A DNA stretch of 64,000 nucleotides from Candidula unifasciata. Its lineage: Eukaryota > Mollusca > Gastropoda > Stylommatophora > Geomitridae. The notes beneath the pieces are model-generated. The model saw only the letters and a program-made list of their open reading frames with translations, did no database searches and was not told where the DNA came from. The stretch's first letter is position 1. Every line of letters begins with the position of its first letter. This document shows, piece after piece, positions 1 to 10,330 of this stretch. A program made the translations under genes and the position numbers. The DNA lies in NCBI GenBank assembly GCA_905116865.2, contig CAJHNH020006645.1:343501-407500 (forward strand), in the 5' to 3' direction.

Positions 1-802
1 TAATTGGTACGAATTATGATCGTCGGACTTTGAGCTTGCATGTGTGCCGTGGGGTATAACTTTGTCGGACATTATTTCCTAGCCAGCATATGAAAAGTTG
101 CTGCCGTGGTGTACCTCAGCGCGGTGACGACGACACTGAGGATTGACAGAGGATGTACGTAGGTAGGATCTTGCTGCGAGAAGTCGCCCACAAGAGATGT
201 TACTCGTCTTGGCTGCGGGTAAATCTTTCGGTCAGGGTTGAGTCTCAGCAGCACAGTTTTCCATTTGCTCCCGAATTTTAACCGAGAGTTGTCATTTGAT
301 GGTACATTTAGCAAGCAATCCTTGAGTTTTGTTAGACTCGTTTGGGGGCGGGCTGGTGAGAGCCAGAAAGGACACTACTCCTCTAGGGGCCGCCAGCTCC
401 GAGTCCCCTGCCAACCCTGTTAATGCTCATTTGAGACATTATCCGTGGCGCACGACGGGGACGTGCAGCAGGAGTCTTGCATGAGGTTCCGTAAAATCAG
501 AACAGTGAAGGGCTGGCGCCTGAGTGGAGTACGGAGTATCTCCTTATACGCATCACATCAGACTTAACTTTGCCTCATGCCTGTGACCGAAATCACCGCG
601 CCACACTCCATGAGTATGAAAATGCATGAGGTGGGAGAGCTGGCGAGAGACCGAGTTTCTTTCAGGGAGACTGATGAGAGCGACATTTTTCAAAGGACCT
701 GCTACACTTGATGATGGTGTGGATGATTTTCTGTACACCACAAACAGTCATTAACAGGTGCCTACATTGGATCGAAGAAATTGAGGGATAAAAAAAAAGA
801 GA
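1..802. other. No recognised gene
   Basis: Only short open frames with no recognisable motif are present, on both strands. Composition is unremarkable. I see no repeat family shared with the rest of the window and no convincing exon structure, although an unrecognised exon or UTR cannot be excluded. Confidence 0.5.
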
Positions 803-990
803 ATGTTGAGTCTTAGCAGAGAACTAAACCCACTAATTTTAGAGGTGAGGAGAAGACCGTGATGCTGGATAGGACACAGTGAGAAAATCTTGTAGTTTAA
901 CTAGAATGTCTTTTCACAGAAACTCACAGAGTAAAAGAGAGGGATGGAGACCTAACATTTGGAAGAACATAATTAGAGACAGTTGAATAA
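803..990 (+). pseudogene. Decayed LINE 3' end (type iii, WIGH motif)
   Basis: Conceptual translation with several frame breaks gives the C-terminal tail typical of invertebrate endonuclease/reverse-transcriptase LINEs: an RRR-W-WIGH-like stretch, then an R-M-S-x-H-R-N-x-Q-x-K-R block, then a tryptophan-containing basic segment. The same tail is better preserved at 4,757-5,095. No RT core is present, so this is a 5'-truncated, dead copy. LINE clade not resolved. Confidence 0.45.
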
Positions 991-1159
991 TATGATGTTT
1001 AGAGAACAGACTTTAATGTTCTGGGTTTTATCCTATGTGGTTTATCATCACCCACAGAGCACCCGGTGATCCGTGAGAGAATTGCATGGACAAAATGTGT
1101 AGCTCCCAAAGCAATGACTAGGAATCCTTTAAACATCTGCTCCTGTGAACCGAAGGACT

Positions 1160-1424
1160 CCCCTTGTGGGTTTCGAGGCCCCATTGGGGGAGGGGGGGGG
1201 GAGAACCCAACTACCCCGCCAGCAAGCATATCTTAAAAGTAGACTTATTATGGGTGTTTCCTTTAGAATCAAAGTGCATCTACTTCAGAGTTGAGAAACC
1301 ATCAGTCTGCTCACAAATAAGCCAGATCTGTAAAACAGATGTGCATACAGAAGTCAAATTCCAGAACAAGATAAAGTCCAGAAGTGGACAAACAACCAGA
1401 ACTTTCTGCCAGAGTTTACACATG
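1160..1424 (+). mobile_element. SINE-B copy, diverged
   Basis: This matches the roughly 288-bp SINE-B family seen at about 15 places here. It has the GTGTGGGTT-type 5' end, the GATCTGTAAAAC block (1,325-1,336) and the CCAGAACTTTCTGCC block near the 3' end. Its GAA tail is replaced by the tRNA-like sequence that forms the inverted pair with 2,369-2,500. Confidence 0.6.
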
Positions 1425-1611
1425 TTGAATGTAAATAGCATAAGAACTGAAGGACATTTAACATTGAACCCACAACCTCCACAGCACAAAGCAAACAAAT
1501 TAACCACTCCACTGTGGAGACACTTCCCTACTTTCATATACCACCCATGGTGGCCTGTGATTGTATTGTGCCTTCCTTTGCAAAATAACATAACATTCTT
1601 CTCTAACTCAA

Positions 1612-1890
1612 AACTTTTTTTTTTTCAGGCATCCGTATGATCAAGAGAGATATTGTGTTTGCTGCCAGTTTGTATTTGTAGACCAGTCTTGAGTTTTTTC
1701 CCCAAGCCATTTTAATTGTTTCAGGCATTTTTTTACCTATCACTTATTTGTGGTGTACATCAGTATACATTACTTGATCATGGACATCACATTTTAACAA
1801 TCACATTTGAAGAAATGTAGCATCTGCCAATGTAATCTGTGGTTGCCTGGAGTACATTTTGAGAATAAAGGAATTTATTGAAACAATTCA
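1612..1890 (+). other. Possible 3'-terminal exon (weak)
   Basis: A polypyrimidine run ends in CAG (AG at 1,627-1,628), and an AATAAA polyadenylation motif lies at 1,864-1,869. The sequence between them has early stops and would be mostly UTR. Such motifs occur by chance and no upstream exon was identified, so this is a lead rather than a gene call. Confidence 0.15.
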
Positions 1891-2274
1891 CCAGATTTTA
1901 TCATTTTATAGCTTGTTTTAGACTGGCTTGCTTTCATCTGCAATTTGGAGGTTTCTTCTTGTTGTGATTACTTTCTTGATTGACATAGACAAGATCGTCT
2001 GGTAAAATTGACCATGAGTTCGTCTTTAGTCTTTCTCTAGAGCTTTGAATCTGGCGTTGACTAATAAATAGGTCAGTATTGCCTTGATGGGCTGTACAAG
2101 GGAAAATCTTGAGGGACTCTAGGGGACACATTTTGTAGTTTGTAGGCACAGCCTGTTCATAATGGTGAAGCAATTCCAAAGAAGAAGCATGCGATTATAG
2201 GTTGAGTTTATTTTGCCCTTACCTGAGGCTTAGAGTGATAACCTGCCCATTCTGGTCAAGTAAATGGTAGTCAT

Positions 2275-2370
2275 CTCTGGTTACAGAGAGCTCTGGTTAC
2301 AGAGAGCTCTGGTTACAGAGAGCTCTGGTTACAGAGAGCTCTGGTTACAGAGAGCTCTGGTTACAGAGAA
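2275..2370 (+). repeat. 16-bp minisatellite, 6 copies
   Basis: Six head-to-tail copies of CTCTGGTTACAGAGAG, almost identical and hence recently expanded. Each unit junction contains the palindrome AGAGCTCT. The last copy ends in AA at the border of the inverted-repeat arm. Confidence 0.95.
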
Positions 2371-2667
2371 GTAGGGAAGTGTCTCCACAGTGGAGTGGTT
2401 AATTTGTTTGCTTTGTGCTGTGGAGGATGTGGGTTCAATGTTAAATGTCCTTCAGTTCTTATGCTACTTTACATTCACCATGTGTAAACTCTGGCAGAGG
2501 CTCGACTTCTTGCACCAGTTTTACCCCATGTGGCTTGGTCTCTTCCCACAGAATGGCTAGCCGCCTGCTGAGAGCATGGTACCAAGCACAAATACTGTAG
2601 CTCCGGTGAGGATCTCCATGGGTCTCCATAAAAAATTGTACTCGTAAATCAAATGAGGCAGCTGAAA

Positions 2668-2952
2668 TCTTCTTCTTCTTCGCCTTCACCAGCTGTAAAC
2701 TCCGGCGGAAACTTCTGGTTGTTCGTCCAGTTCTGGACTGCAGTCCTGTTCCAGAACCTGAGTGTTGCTTGTGCATCCGTTTTACAGATCTGACTCATTG
2801 GCATACAGACTGCTGGTTCCTTGCCTCTCAGGCAGATGCACTCAGTCTTCAAAGGAAGCCCCCAATTAGTCGACTCTTACGACATGCTTTTGGGTAGACA
2901 GTGGGTCTATTCTTGTTTTCCCCACGATGTGGCTCCGGAACCCAGACGGGTA
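2668..2952 (-). mobile_element. SINE-B, near full length
   Basis: Read on the - strand this runs from the GTGTGGG-like head (right side) through the conserved TAAGAGTCGACTAATTGG, AGATCTGTAAAACGGATG and CAGGACTGCAGTCCAGAA blocks to GGTGAAGGCGAAGAAGAAG. That GAA tail defines the left end. Confidence 0.85.
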
Positions 2953-3194
2953 GCAGCTGAAATGAAGCCATAACCTTCAGTGCGTGCCGCAAATGGTGTG
3001 GCCATGGAGACCCCTTCCCCAACACCTCCTCTGGCACTGTTTATTTCTGATTGAATGGTCCTTAGATTATTTGTAGAATAATGTTGAATTGAATCACTCT
3101 TTTTTGTGTTAGCACAGTTGTCAATTACTGGTTTTAATTTATATTTCACCTGTCTTCATCTATTCCATGGGCCGCTTCTGTTAGTGATTTTATC

Positions 3195-3600
3195 ATTTCA
3201 TTGTTTTATGACCTTTAACTGTTCTATGGACAGGACTGAATCATCCTGCTCCTGACAATGATCTGATCAATCGATAGTTTACGTTTTATTATTTCCTAGT
3301 CTTTCCTCAAGGATAATGAAAAAAATCATCCTTATTTTATTAGCTATCTTAAATTTCATATTTTTGTTTTATTGACCCTTCAACTGTTACGTCAAGAAAA
3401 AATGAAAAGCCGTCTTTGTTTTATTATTGTTTTCAAAACTCATTGCTTTAGTTTTGTGATGTCCAACTGTTTTGTGGAGAATAATGAAAAGAATCATCCT
3501 TGTTTTATTGCTAATTTTAAAATTTATAGTTTTCATTTTGTGACTTTCAGATGTTAATTAGAGGATAATAAAAAGAATCATCCTCGAACAGATTCTGATT
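3195..3600 (+). repeat. Degenerate tandem repeat, about 83-bp unit
   Basis: About four and a half diverged units, each starting near GGATAATGAAAAGAATCATCC and continuing with a T-rich stretch and a CAACTGTT-like block. Clear starts are near 3,312, 3,398, 3,479 and 3,563. The divergence indicates an old array. Confidence 0.6.
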
Positions 3601-3659
3601 TTATCAGTTCATGCTATTTTTACTTGATCAGCAGACTGAAGATGTAATACAGATTTTAA

Positions 3660-3845
3660 ATGTAGAATAACTGTATAGTTAGAATGTCTTTACACTGGAA
3701 TGGACAGGGACATAGAAATAAAAAGAGACCAAAAACACATAAATAGGGAAACTAGAGGGAAGAAAAAGGGCGGGAAGGATGTGGAGTGAGTTGCATGCAG
3801 TAGTTAATTTACTGGCATGCGTTGGCTGAGTGCTTGTGCTCCTTT
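3660..3845 (+). pseudogene. Decayed LINE 3' end (type iii)
   Basis: This is the same family as 4,757-5,095: the LHWNxQGHRNKxxPKTHK-like tail is readable in translation, interrupted by stops. It is followed by a poly-G run (about 3,858-3,883). Confidence 0.5.
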
Positions 3846-3885
3846 GGAAAGTGAAAAAGGGGGGAGGGGGGGGGGGGGGGGGGGT

Positions 3886-4756
3886 AAAAAGGGTTAAAGG
3901 TAAATAGCCTAAGCAAAAGCAGCATTATGCAGAGTGAGTATTATATGCAATCCAATCTGTCTTTGCCATTTGAGGTGAGAGGGTTCTTAAAAGTGAAATT
4001 GTTTAAATTGCACACAAGAATAGGGTTCAACCAATCAATTGACAGTTCTTTTGCTTCTGGGTCATCGATAGTGAGCTAGCGGGAAGTGAGAAAGATAGAA
4101 CAAGGAGGGAGAATAGAAAAAGAATGTGATTAGAACAATAAGTAGGTTCCCCTGGACTGCAAAAACACATGGCCCAGGCGATGAATATGTGAATAGTGAG
4201 TTAAACGACAACATAAAACCACATAGGCAGCACCCAATCAGACCACATGCACGAACTACAAGTTCTATTCTGAAACAAACAAATGGAATATAATAATAAC
4301 ATTCAATATATGTTTTTTTAAAAACTGAATACAGTACTAATGTGCTTTGTAGATAACAAGACATCAACAACAACAAAAGCATGTTTAAAAAGACCATGTG
4401 CTTAACACTCTAGCGAACAAAGATGAAAGTTCACCTTCACTTCAAAGCAATCTGACTGCTATCAATAATCTCTGTGTGAGGATGCACTTGGAAATCTAGA
4501 CCTAACACTGTTTGTCTCCTGAACATGAAACCAGTTCATCCCTTTTGACTCAGTCCACTGCACCTACGTTGCACCAATAAGAACCCTGTATTGTTCCGCA
4601 ACCAATATGTGGGTCTGCATGTCCGGAGGGTGACTAGCGAGACCAAAAAAGAGCATTTTCTCCTGAGCTGGGCCTTGTATCAATGTTTCAACTCACTGGT
4701 TACTTTCGGAGTGTTCCAGTCTGCAAATCTGCCAGTTTTGAGTCCGCCAAGTCCAG
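3886..4756. other. No recognised gene
   Basis: AT-moderate sequence without a repeat family I can match. The only longer open frame is a hydrophobic, low-complexity antisense frame (4,062-4,397) with no recognisable domain. Confidence 0.5.
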
Positions 4757-5095
4757 AATTATAAACTGACTAGCAATCCAATCCATGATAGAATCACTAA
4801 TGTAGAGCTTTGGGAGAGAACTAAACAAGCTTCAGTGGACCAAGAGGTGAAGAAAAGACGCTGGCGTTGGATAGGACACACATTGAGAAAACCTGACAAC
4901 AGTATAACTATAATGTTTTTGCATTGGAACCCACAGGGGCATAGGAATAAAGGAATGCCAAAAACACACGTAGCAGGAAGCTGGAGAATGAAGTTAAAAA
5001 GATGGGAAGGACATGGAGAGAGCTGCATGCGGTAGCAAAAGATAGAGCGACTTGGCGTGAGTTGGTTGAGGGCTTATGCTCGATTGGGGGCTAGA
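4757..5095 (+). pseudogene. LINE 3' end, type iii (RT C-terminal tail)
   Basis: The best copy of this tail in the window. Translation gives a DRITNVELWERT-like stretch, then RRWRWIGHTLRK, then LHWNPQGHRNKGMPKTH and a basic W-containing segment. This order is characteristic of the extreme C-terminus of endonuclease/RT-encoding non-LTR retrotransposons in invertebrates (family knowledge). No catalytic RT or endonuclease motifs are present, so it is a 5'-truncated insertion, as expected from abortive target-primed reverse transcription. Related tails are at 803-990, 3,660-3,845 and 50,863-50,995. Confidence 0.7.
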
Positions 5096-5296
5096 AAGAC
5101 AGAAAAAGAATCAACTCCACCAGCCTGTTCAATAGTTTTTAGAGGTACAGGCTTTTCTCCAGCTAATTGAGCAAAAAAAAAAAAAAAAAACGCGCCATCA
5201 GATAACAAAGCATTCTTTTTTTGGAACAGCAAAGGAAGAAAAAAAAACACGTTAAAAATGAAAGGACGGATTTAAAAACTGGATTTAACAAATGTG

Positions 5297-5576
5297 GGGA
5301 GCTGTCGTGGTATAGCAGCTAGATGCTGACTTGCCAAACAGAAGGTCATGGGTTTAAATCTGAACGTTGACAGGCTTTTTTGTGGGTGGGGAGGGGTCAG
5401 TAATGTCGACCAAGCTTTATATGGGTACTAGGTAAAAGTCCTGGGAAGTAAAGGCGGTTGATGTGATGTTGACCACCATCACCAGCGAGTGTCGATTAAT
5501 CTATAAAATCTAGGTTTATTCCTATGTGCCCAGTACGCTATATCTGCGGAAAAGAGTTCTTTACTTTTACTATTAA
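5297..5576 (+). mobile_element. SINE-C, full length
   Basis: A tRNA-like head (box-A-like GGTATAGCAGCTAGATGC, box-B-like GGGTTTAAATC) is followed by the SINE-C body: GGGTACTAGGTAAAAGTCC, then GGAAGTAAAGGCGG, then TCTATAAAATCTAGGTTTAT, and a 3' end with CCTATGTGCCCAGTACGC before CTTTACTTTTAC. The same blocks recur about a dozen times in the window, mostly on the - strand. Confidence 0.8.
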
Positions 5577-6088
5577 CAAGAGCTTGGAGAAAAACATCTA
5601 CATAAAAGTAAGTATTAAATAATGTAAACAAAATAATCCCTTTTTTTTCTTTCTTTTGGTCGTCTCACTGATATCAGGTTTGTAGCCCAGTATCATAGTT
5701 TTCTGTCTTGCGCTTCTGGCAAGAAATAATCACCAACAACTGGTAATGTAGTTTCCCGAATATCATTGTCACGTACGGTACCAACTTGCTCCAATTTTAA
5801 AACACCCTGCTATCCCAGTAGAGACAAAGAGACAAATTATAAATACAATATTTATAGCGACTTAGGTTACCAATGCCAGACTTAGACATTGACAAAAGAA
5901 CACGAAAGAAAACTAACCATCTGTGAGGTGAGATGTTTGAGAATGTATGTGAATAAAACCAGAAGAGATCGAGTGAGAAACGACGTGATAACAAGAACTG
6001 TTGAAACAACAGCCATCGTCAATTTTATTGAGAAACAAATAATGATATAGTTTGGCCATCAAATGAGAATGAAACCAACGATATCAGC
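5577..6088. other. No recognised gene
   Basis: I see no motif, repeat family or coding signal I can name. A T-rich run lies at 5,640-5,660. Confidence 0.5.
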
Positions 6089-6265
6089 TGCAAGAGCGTA
6101 CAACTTGAAAATCAAACACCAAGAGGCAGGGACAGACCGAGAAGAAGATGGATCGAAGGCGGCACTGACACCTTGAAATTGCATAACACCACAGCAGATC
6201 AAGGACTAAGCGCGCCCTGGCTCGGCTGCCGATCGTTTGATGAACTGCGACACCTAGCGGCATAA
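6089..6265 (+). pseudogene. LINE 3' ORF end, type iv
   Basis: A single open frame of 58 codons ends in TAA at 6,263-6,265. It contains PRGRDRPRRRW followed by an acidic/hydrophobic tail ending ELRHLAA. A GRxRPRxRW block just before the stop is the usual C-terminal signature of many LINE polyproteins. The frame is intact to its stop, but everything upstream of about 6,089 is missing. Too short to assign a clade. Confidence 0.5.
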
Positions 6266-6430
6266 GCAGATATTGACCCCCCAAAAAAAAGTTGACACGG
6301 GATTGTCTACTGTTTTGGTCTGCTGTTTGGACATGGCAAAACGGCGATCAATGTCCTGATCAAGCTCTCAACGCTGCTTAGTTTTGAAGACTTTAATAAC
6401 AATTTAAATCTATAATTAAGCAGGAACGTT

Positions 6431-6484
6431 GGTTTACTACACGGCCAGCTCCAGATTTATACTGGAGCTGGCCGTGGTTTACTA
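6431..6484. repeat. Perfect 15-bp hairpin flanked by 9-bp direct repeats
   Basis: CACGGCCAGCTCCAG (6,440-6,454) and its exact reverse complement (6,462-6,476) enclose a 7-base loop. The hairpin is bracketed by GGTTTACTA at 6,431-6,439 and 6,476-6,484. It resembles a minimal insertion with a target duplication, or a fold-back DNA repair product. Confidence 0.9.
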
Positions 6485-6912
6485 TAAAAGATTATTGCAA
6501 GTCTTCTTTTTCATCTTCTTCTTCTCCTTCGATCCTTTTGTCAGAAAACTTATATCAGGCGGCCGGTGGCCTTTATGAAAGCTATCGTGCAATCCATATC
6601 CTCTCGTGTACCAGAGTTTTGTCTTCATTATGGTTGGAACAGGCCAGATTGCGTTTCTGTTGTCAGCATACAGTTGACAGTGTTGGAGCACATGCTCAGC
6701 ATTTTCGGGTGCCACGCTGCAGGGACACGTCTCCGTATTTCCTACAGGGAAAAATTGCAAGTAAAAACGAACTCAGTCTAACAAGTGCTTCACGCCCCCT
6801 TGAAACCGCTTTGCGCTCCATAAGAAAGCACATACCCCGCCCTTCCAAGTGGAAAACCAGTGGTAAAACTGCCAAATACTGCCGTTATTTTACCTCTTTT
6901 GTGGTGTAGGCG
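6482..6912 (-). pseudogene. RNase H-type LINE 3' end (type i) with GAA tail
   Basis: On the - strand, translation gives a zinc-binding-like segment CPCSVAPENAEHVLQHC followed by a WP-containing tail. It matches the C-terminus of the better copy at 21,441-22,151 (CDCG, then EHILQYCP). The upstream part (6,760-6,912) retains a weak RxREALVRL-like stretch and is frame-broken. The left end is GAA-rich (6,500-6,530), the same kind of tail as SINE-B. A dead 5'-truncated copy. Confidence 0.65.
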
Positions 6913-6937
6913 GGGGGGGGGGTTGGGGGTGGGGGGG

Positions 6938-7110
6938 GGGGGTGTCTTTGAGCCGGAGGATTTACTACCGCATGGCTAGTGCTGTCACAACCTTGCAGGA
7001 GAAGATTTTATTTTGCTCCTGACAGAAAAAATCCCCAGGCGTAATGAGGATTTGAACCTTGGTCTCCCGCTTAAGAGCCTAGTTTTTTAACCGTTCGGCA
7101 AGCCGCTCCT
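6938..7110 (-). mobile_element. SINE-H, tRNA-derived (Ser/Leu-like head)
   Basis: The reverse complement of 7,022-7,107 reads as a tRNA-like head with box-A-like TTGCCGAACGGTTA and box B GGTTCAAATCC. It is followed (6,940-6,985) by a body containing GACAGCACTAGCCATGCGG. That body recurs at 19,058-19,112 and 48,200-48,250. The Ser/Leu-like GCGGTTA signature suggests a class II tRNA ancestor (inference). Confidence 0.65.
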
Positions 7111-7180
7111 CGAAACCACTGGACTCCCATTCTGTGCTTTCCTAATATCCTAACCCGAACAGGGCAAATCCAAAAGTCAA

Positions 7181-7440
7181 GGGGCAGTCTAATATTTCAG
7201 GGGGTGGTAGATAGGCTGCATGCAGTCGTGGGACCCAGTCTACATTCAGTCGTGGGACCTAGGCTGCACTGTCTCGTGGGACATAGGTGGGTTGGGGTTA
7301 GGGCCAGTTCTAGATGTTTTAAGGCCGTTAAAAGCATCAGAAAGCCGGGAAACCCAGTCTTACCACCCTCTAAAATATTGGACTGTCCTGTGACATCACC
7401 TGGGGTAGGATATTACGAAAGAACCCTCCCGTTCTGCTAA
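7181..7440 (+). repeat. Repeat F with 25-bp terminal-inverted-like ends
   Basis: The segment starts GGGGCAGTCTAATATTTCAG, and the sequence around 7,366-7,390 is its near reverse complement (ends TATTGGACTGTCC). Homology with an opposite-orientation copy at 45,345-45,545 continues past this to about 7,420. In between are three GTGGGACxxAG repeats and a run of G/T-rich sequence. It may be a MITE or part of a larger element. Confidence 0.5.
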
Positions 7441-8077
7441 TTTGAGGATTGTTCTCGGATCCCCTTTATGTCTATTTTAAGCGCGGAAAACCCCGTTCGT
7501 CACCTTATGATGTGACTACTGTTTATTGTGAACTCAGGATGAATGATAGATGAGATTACGTGCTTCTCTGAAAAACATATAAAGAAAGCCCTGCGTTACA
7601 CCACCTATATGATAATACGAAACAAATATTTTTTAAATGAGATCCGGACATACTATCCCCCGCAAGCTATGTCATTTGTCACGCAGGTTTCCTTATAAGT
7701 CAATAAAATAACGGATGTTGTGTGGAGATCGTTCTTATCCATGCAACAATCTGATCCGCATGTCATTGTTATGCATGTCATCAACAAAACTTAGAAAACC
7801 TGCCGGATATCTGGAGACACCCCTAGTCTGTAAATCATGTTGTGTACCTGTTTACACTGTAATCAGATACTGGAAAGGGAGTTCCGCCGATTAAAGTCGC
7901 ACATCAGACATCGGCAAAGTCATCCAAGTGTGATTTTGGGCAATTTTAATCTCAGTAAGTTTTTAGAGCAAGATCACATAGAAGAGCACGGAAAAAAAAA
8001 TGGAAAACGCACGCATACACACGAATAATAGGCCAACAAAATTCAACACAATATACTAAAAGAACGCTTGTGAATAG
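7441..8077. other. No recognised gene
   Basis: I could not match anything here to a repeat family or protein signature. A short + frame at 7,837-8,028 has no recognisable domain. Confidence 0.5.
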
Positions 8078-8625
8078 GAGCCAGCTATGGTGTCGAGGTT
8101 GGACGCTCGTCTGTGGATCGGAAAGTCATGGGTTCAGGTCTTGACAGAGGCAGATTTGTTTTCACAAATGACCTGCACTTCCAGATCGACCCAGCCTTCA
8201 GTGGGTGCTAGGTAACGTCCTGGAAAGTAAAGACGGCCGGTTCGATGCTGACCACACCCCTCACCGATTGCCAGTTTGTATATAAAATATCAATCAATCA
8301 AGTGCCGTCTCCACAATGAAGGTTGGCTGCAATGGATCTCCAACAAGCCCTGTCTCTTGCCCTTCTTGTACAATCACTCATACTGCTGTTCGTCCATCTC
8401 TTGATATTATCCTCCCACTTGTAACGCTGTCTGCCTCTTGCTCGCCTACCTTGAACCTCTCCCTCTAGGATGATCTTTATAATACTGTTATGTCTTTTCA
8501 TGTGACCAAAATATTTCACTTGTCTCTTTTTTATTTCCCCTAGCAACTCAAATAAACTCATATAAAATATAGGTCTGGCCATATATGCCCAGTATGCCCA
8601 AAAGGTTCCTTTACTTTACTACTTT
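8078..8625 (+). mobile_element. SINE-C split by a nested LINE insertion
   Basis: The SINE-C head and body run from 8,078 to about 8,290 and resume at 8,571 (AGGTCTGGCC, then TATGCCCAGTATGCCC and CTTTACTTTAC). The split falls in the TATAAAAT block that is contiguous in the intact copy at 5,297-5,576. Confidence 0.75.
8291..8559 (-). pseudogene. LINE 3' end (type iv), inserted in SINE-C with 11-bp TSD
   Basis: The - strand frame encodes a KRQVKYFGHMKRH stretch, then RRARGRQRYKWEDNIKRW, then ARDRACWRS, the standard C-terminal tail of an invertebrate LINE polyprotein. It is flanked by ATATAAAATAT at 8,280-8,290 and 8,560-8,570. The 3' end (left side) carries a short TTGA-type microsatellite tail (8,291-8,300). 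A clean, 5'-truncated target-primed insertion of about 269 bp; no RT core. Confidence 0.8.
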
Positions 8626-9119
8626 TCTTACGAATTCCTACTCCAAATAGGTCAAAATGAAGTATTACTTTTCAATAACAACTACACAGTTGTTATCTGA
8701 TCCTGGCGTTTAAACGCGGTTTTCTTGAAATAAGGATTTAACACTTTGACTCTGGCATAGCGAAAACGATTTGACCCGACCCCCAAGCCCATCTTACTTT
8801 ACATAATAGTTAATTTGCCCGGAAGTTTCCTTCGTCTTCTTTTTTAATGATGTGTTTATCTGTTAGTAAAGTACAAGCCCTCCAACTTTCACCAGACCTG
8901 TTTCAGATAGCCGAATTTTGTTGCTGAAGTTGTATGCAGGATAAAGTACCTAGTCCCCCCCCCCTCCCTTTTTTTTTTATTTAATTGAAGTCAATTGTAG
9001 GCGTGCGGCCACAGAGAAAACTTTGGGTGGGGGAAAAAGGGGGGAGGGGAAGGGTACAATAAGAACCCCCCTCCCCCTTTTCCAATAGTTTTTAGGTGCG
9101 GGGGCAGCTAATACCTATT
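8626..9119. other. No recognised gene; C/T- and G-rich runs
   Basis: Contains poly-C and poly-T (8,957-8,980) and G-rich tracts (9,025-9,056). No coding signal recognised. Confidence 0.5.
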
Positions 9120-9362
9120 TGTGTAATAGGGTTAGTTGCGTATCCTTTACAGGACGTTGCAGAACCAACCCCAACAGCCCCTGGCTGTTGTGTGGTTTTT
9201 CTAGGCAAATTACGTCCAGTAGTTTGCCATTGCCCCTGGACGGTCAGCTTTCTTGATACCCCTGTCGAAACCAACGCAAGGTGCATGACCCGCAGTTGGG
9301 ATCGAACTCGGCATCCCGGAATTACGAAGCGTTCGCATCGACTTAGCCACAGAGCCGACATT
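9120..9362 (-). mobile_element. SINE-D, tRNA-derived
   Basis: The right side, read on the - strand, is a tRNA-like head starting GTCGGCTCTGTGGCTAAG with box-B-like GAGTTCGATCCC. The body contains GGCAAACTACTGGACG and TTTGCCTAGAAAAACC, ending near TGCAACGTCCTGTAAAGGAT. Recurs at 17,510, 19,160-19,440, 55,295 and 58,695. Confidence 0.75.
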
Positions 9363-10064
9363 TGAGTAATAACAATCACGACGATAATAATAATAATAAT
9401 GTAATTACTATCATAATTACTATTATTATTATTGCTCAGTTAAATACGGCTTAAGCGCTACCTCTTCCCCTAGAAAATTATTGGATAGCGGGCCTTATAG
9501 GGGTTTAGACCTTGTTGAAGTGCACAACAATAACTTTAATAATAATTATAATTATTAAGTGTTTAAATGCTAATAATTGTAATCTATTTGAAATAATATA
9601 ACGTTCAAACAAAGGCTTAAAACAGGAACGTTTAAATATGGATGGGAAGGGGGCCATGGTGGGAGCTTTGTTTTTAGGCCCGGGAGGCGGTGTGGGGGGG
9701 GGGGGGTGGCAAAAAGTCTTTTTAACTGTGCGACAGAAGTAATAGTAATGATAATAATATTATTCACAATAACGATGTGCTTAAAAGGCCACTAACAACA
9801 GTATATTTGAAATGTAAACAAATACTTTAAAAGAACGTTTATTTTTCGATGGGTTGGGGCGAAAAAAAGGGGTAGAGGGGTAGGACATTAAAACAAAAAG
9901 TGACAGCGTCTCATCTGAAGGAACCACAATAAGTTTCATTTTGTTGAAGGTCAGAAGGGCGCTAGCCTACTCACCCCCTAATCAGTATCGCTTACGTGAA
10001 TGAAATGTGTTCGATCCTTTGAATTCTACTTGCACTGACATTAAACAGGCTTCCTTTTATAGGC
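9363..10064. other. AT-rich intergenic DNA with (AAT)n hairpin
   Basis: (AAT)n and its complement (ATT)n face each other around 9,388-9,434 and form an AT-only stem. Further TAA-rich and G-rich (9,692-9,708) runs follow. No gene recognised. Confidence 0.6.
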
Positions 10065-10330
10065 TACAGTAAAGGACCCTTTTCCACGCCTTTATGCGTA
10101 TTGGGCATATAGGGCTAGACCTATTTTGAATAGATATGTCAGCACTAGGTGGGTGATGTAGTCAGCACCACGCCGGTCACCTTTACTTCCCAGGACTGTA
10201 CCTGGTACCCATTCAAGGCTTGGTGGCCCTGGGAGCCAAGGTCACACACACACAAAATTCCGTCAGGACCCGAACCTACTACCTTCCAATCCGCAGGCAG
10301 GCGTCTAGCCACTACACCGCGACCAATCCA
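10065..10330 (-). mobile_element. SINE-C, near full length
   Basis: The 3' end (left) has the CTTTAC and GCGTATTGGGCATATAGGGC blocks; the middle has CCTTTACTTCCCAGGACTGTACCTGGTACCC; the tRNA-like head is at 10,265-10,325 (box-B-like GGTTCGGGTCC on the - strand). CA dinucleotides interrupt the linker. Confidence 0.8.

Larger units (their letters stand above)
1403..2500. repeat. Inverted repeat pair, arms about 131 bp
   Basis: Bases 1,403-1,533 are a near-perfect reverse complement of 2,369-2,500. Each arm holds the 3' end of a SINE-B-like sequence joined to a tRNA-like segment. On the + strand of the right arm that segment has a box-A-like AGTGGTTAATT and a box-B-like GGGTTCAATG. The 835-bp spacer contains a 16-bp minisatellite. 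The pair could form a long stem. The simplest reading is two opposed copies of one composite SINE. Confidence 0.7.
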
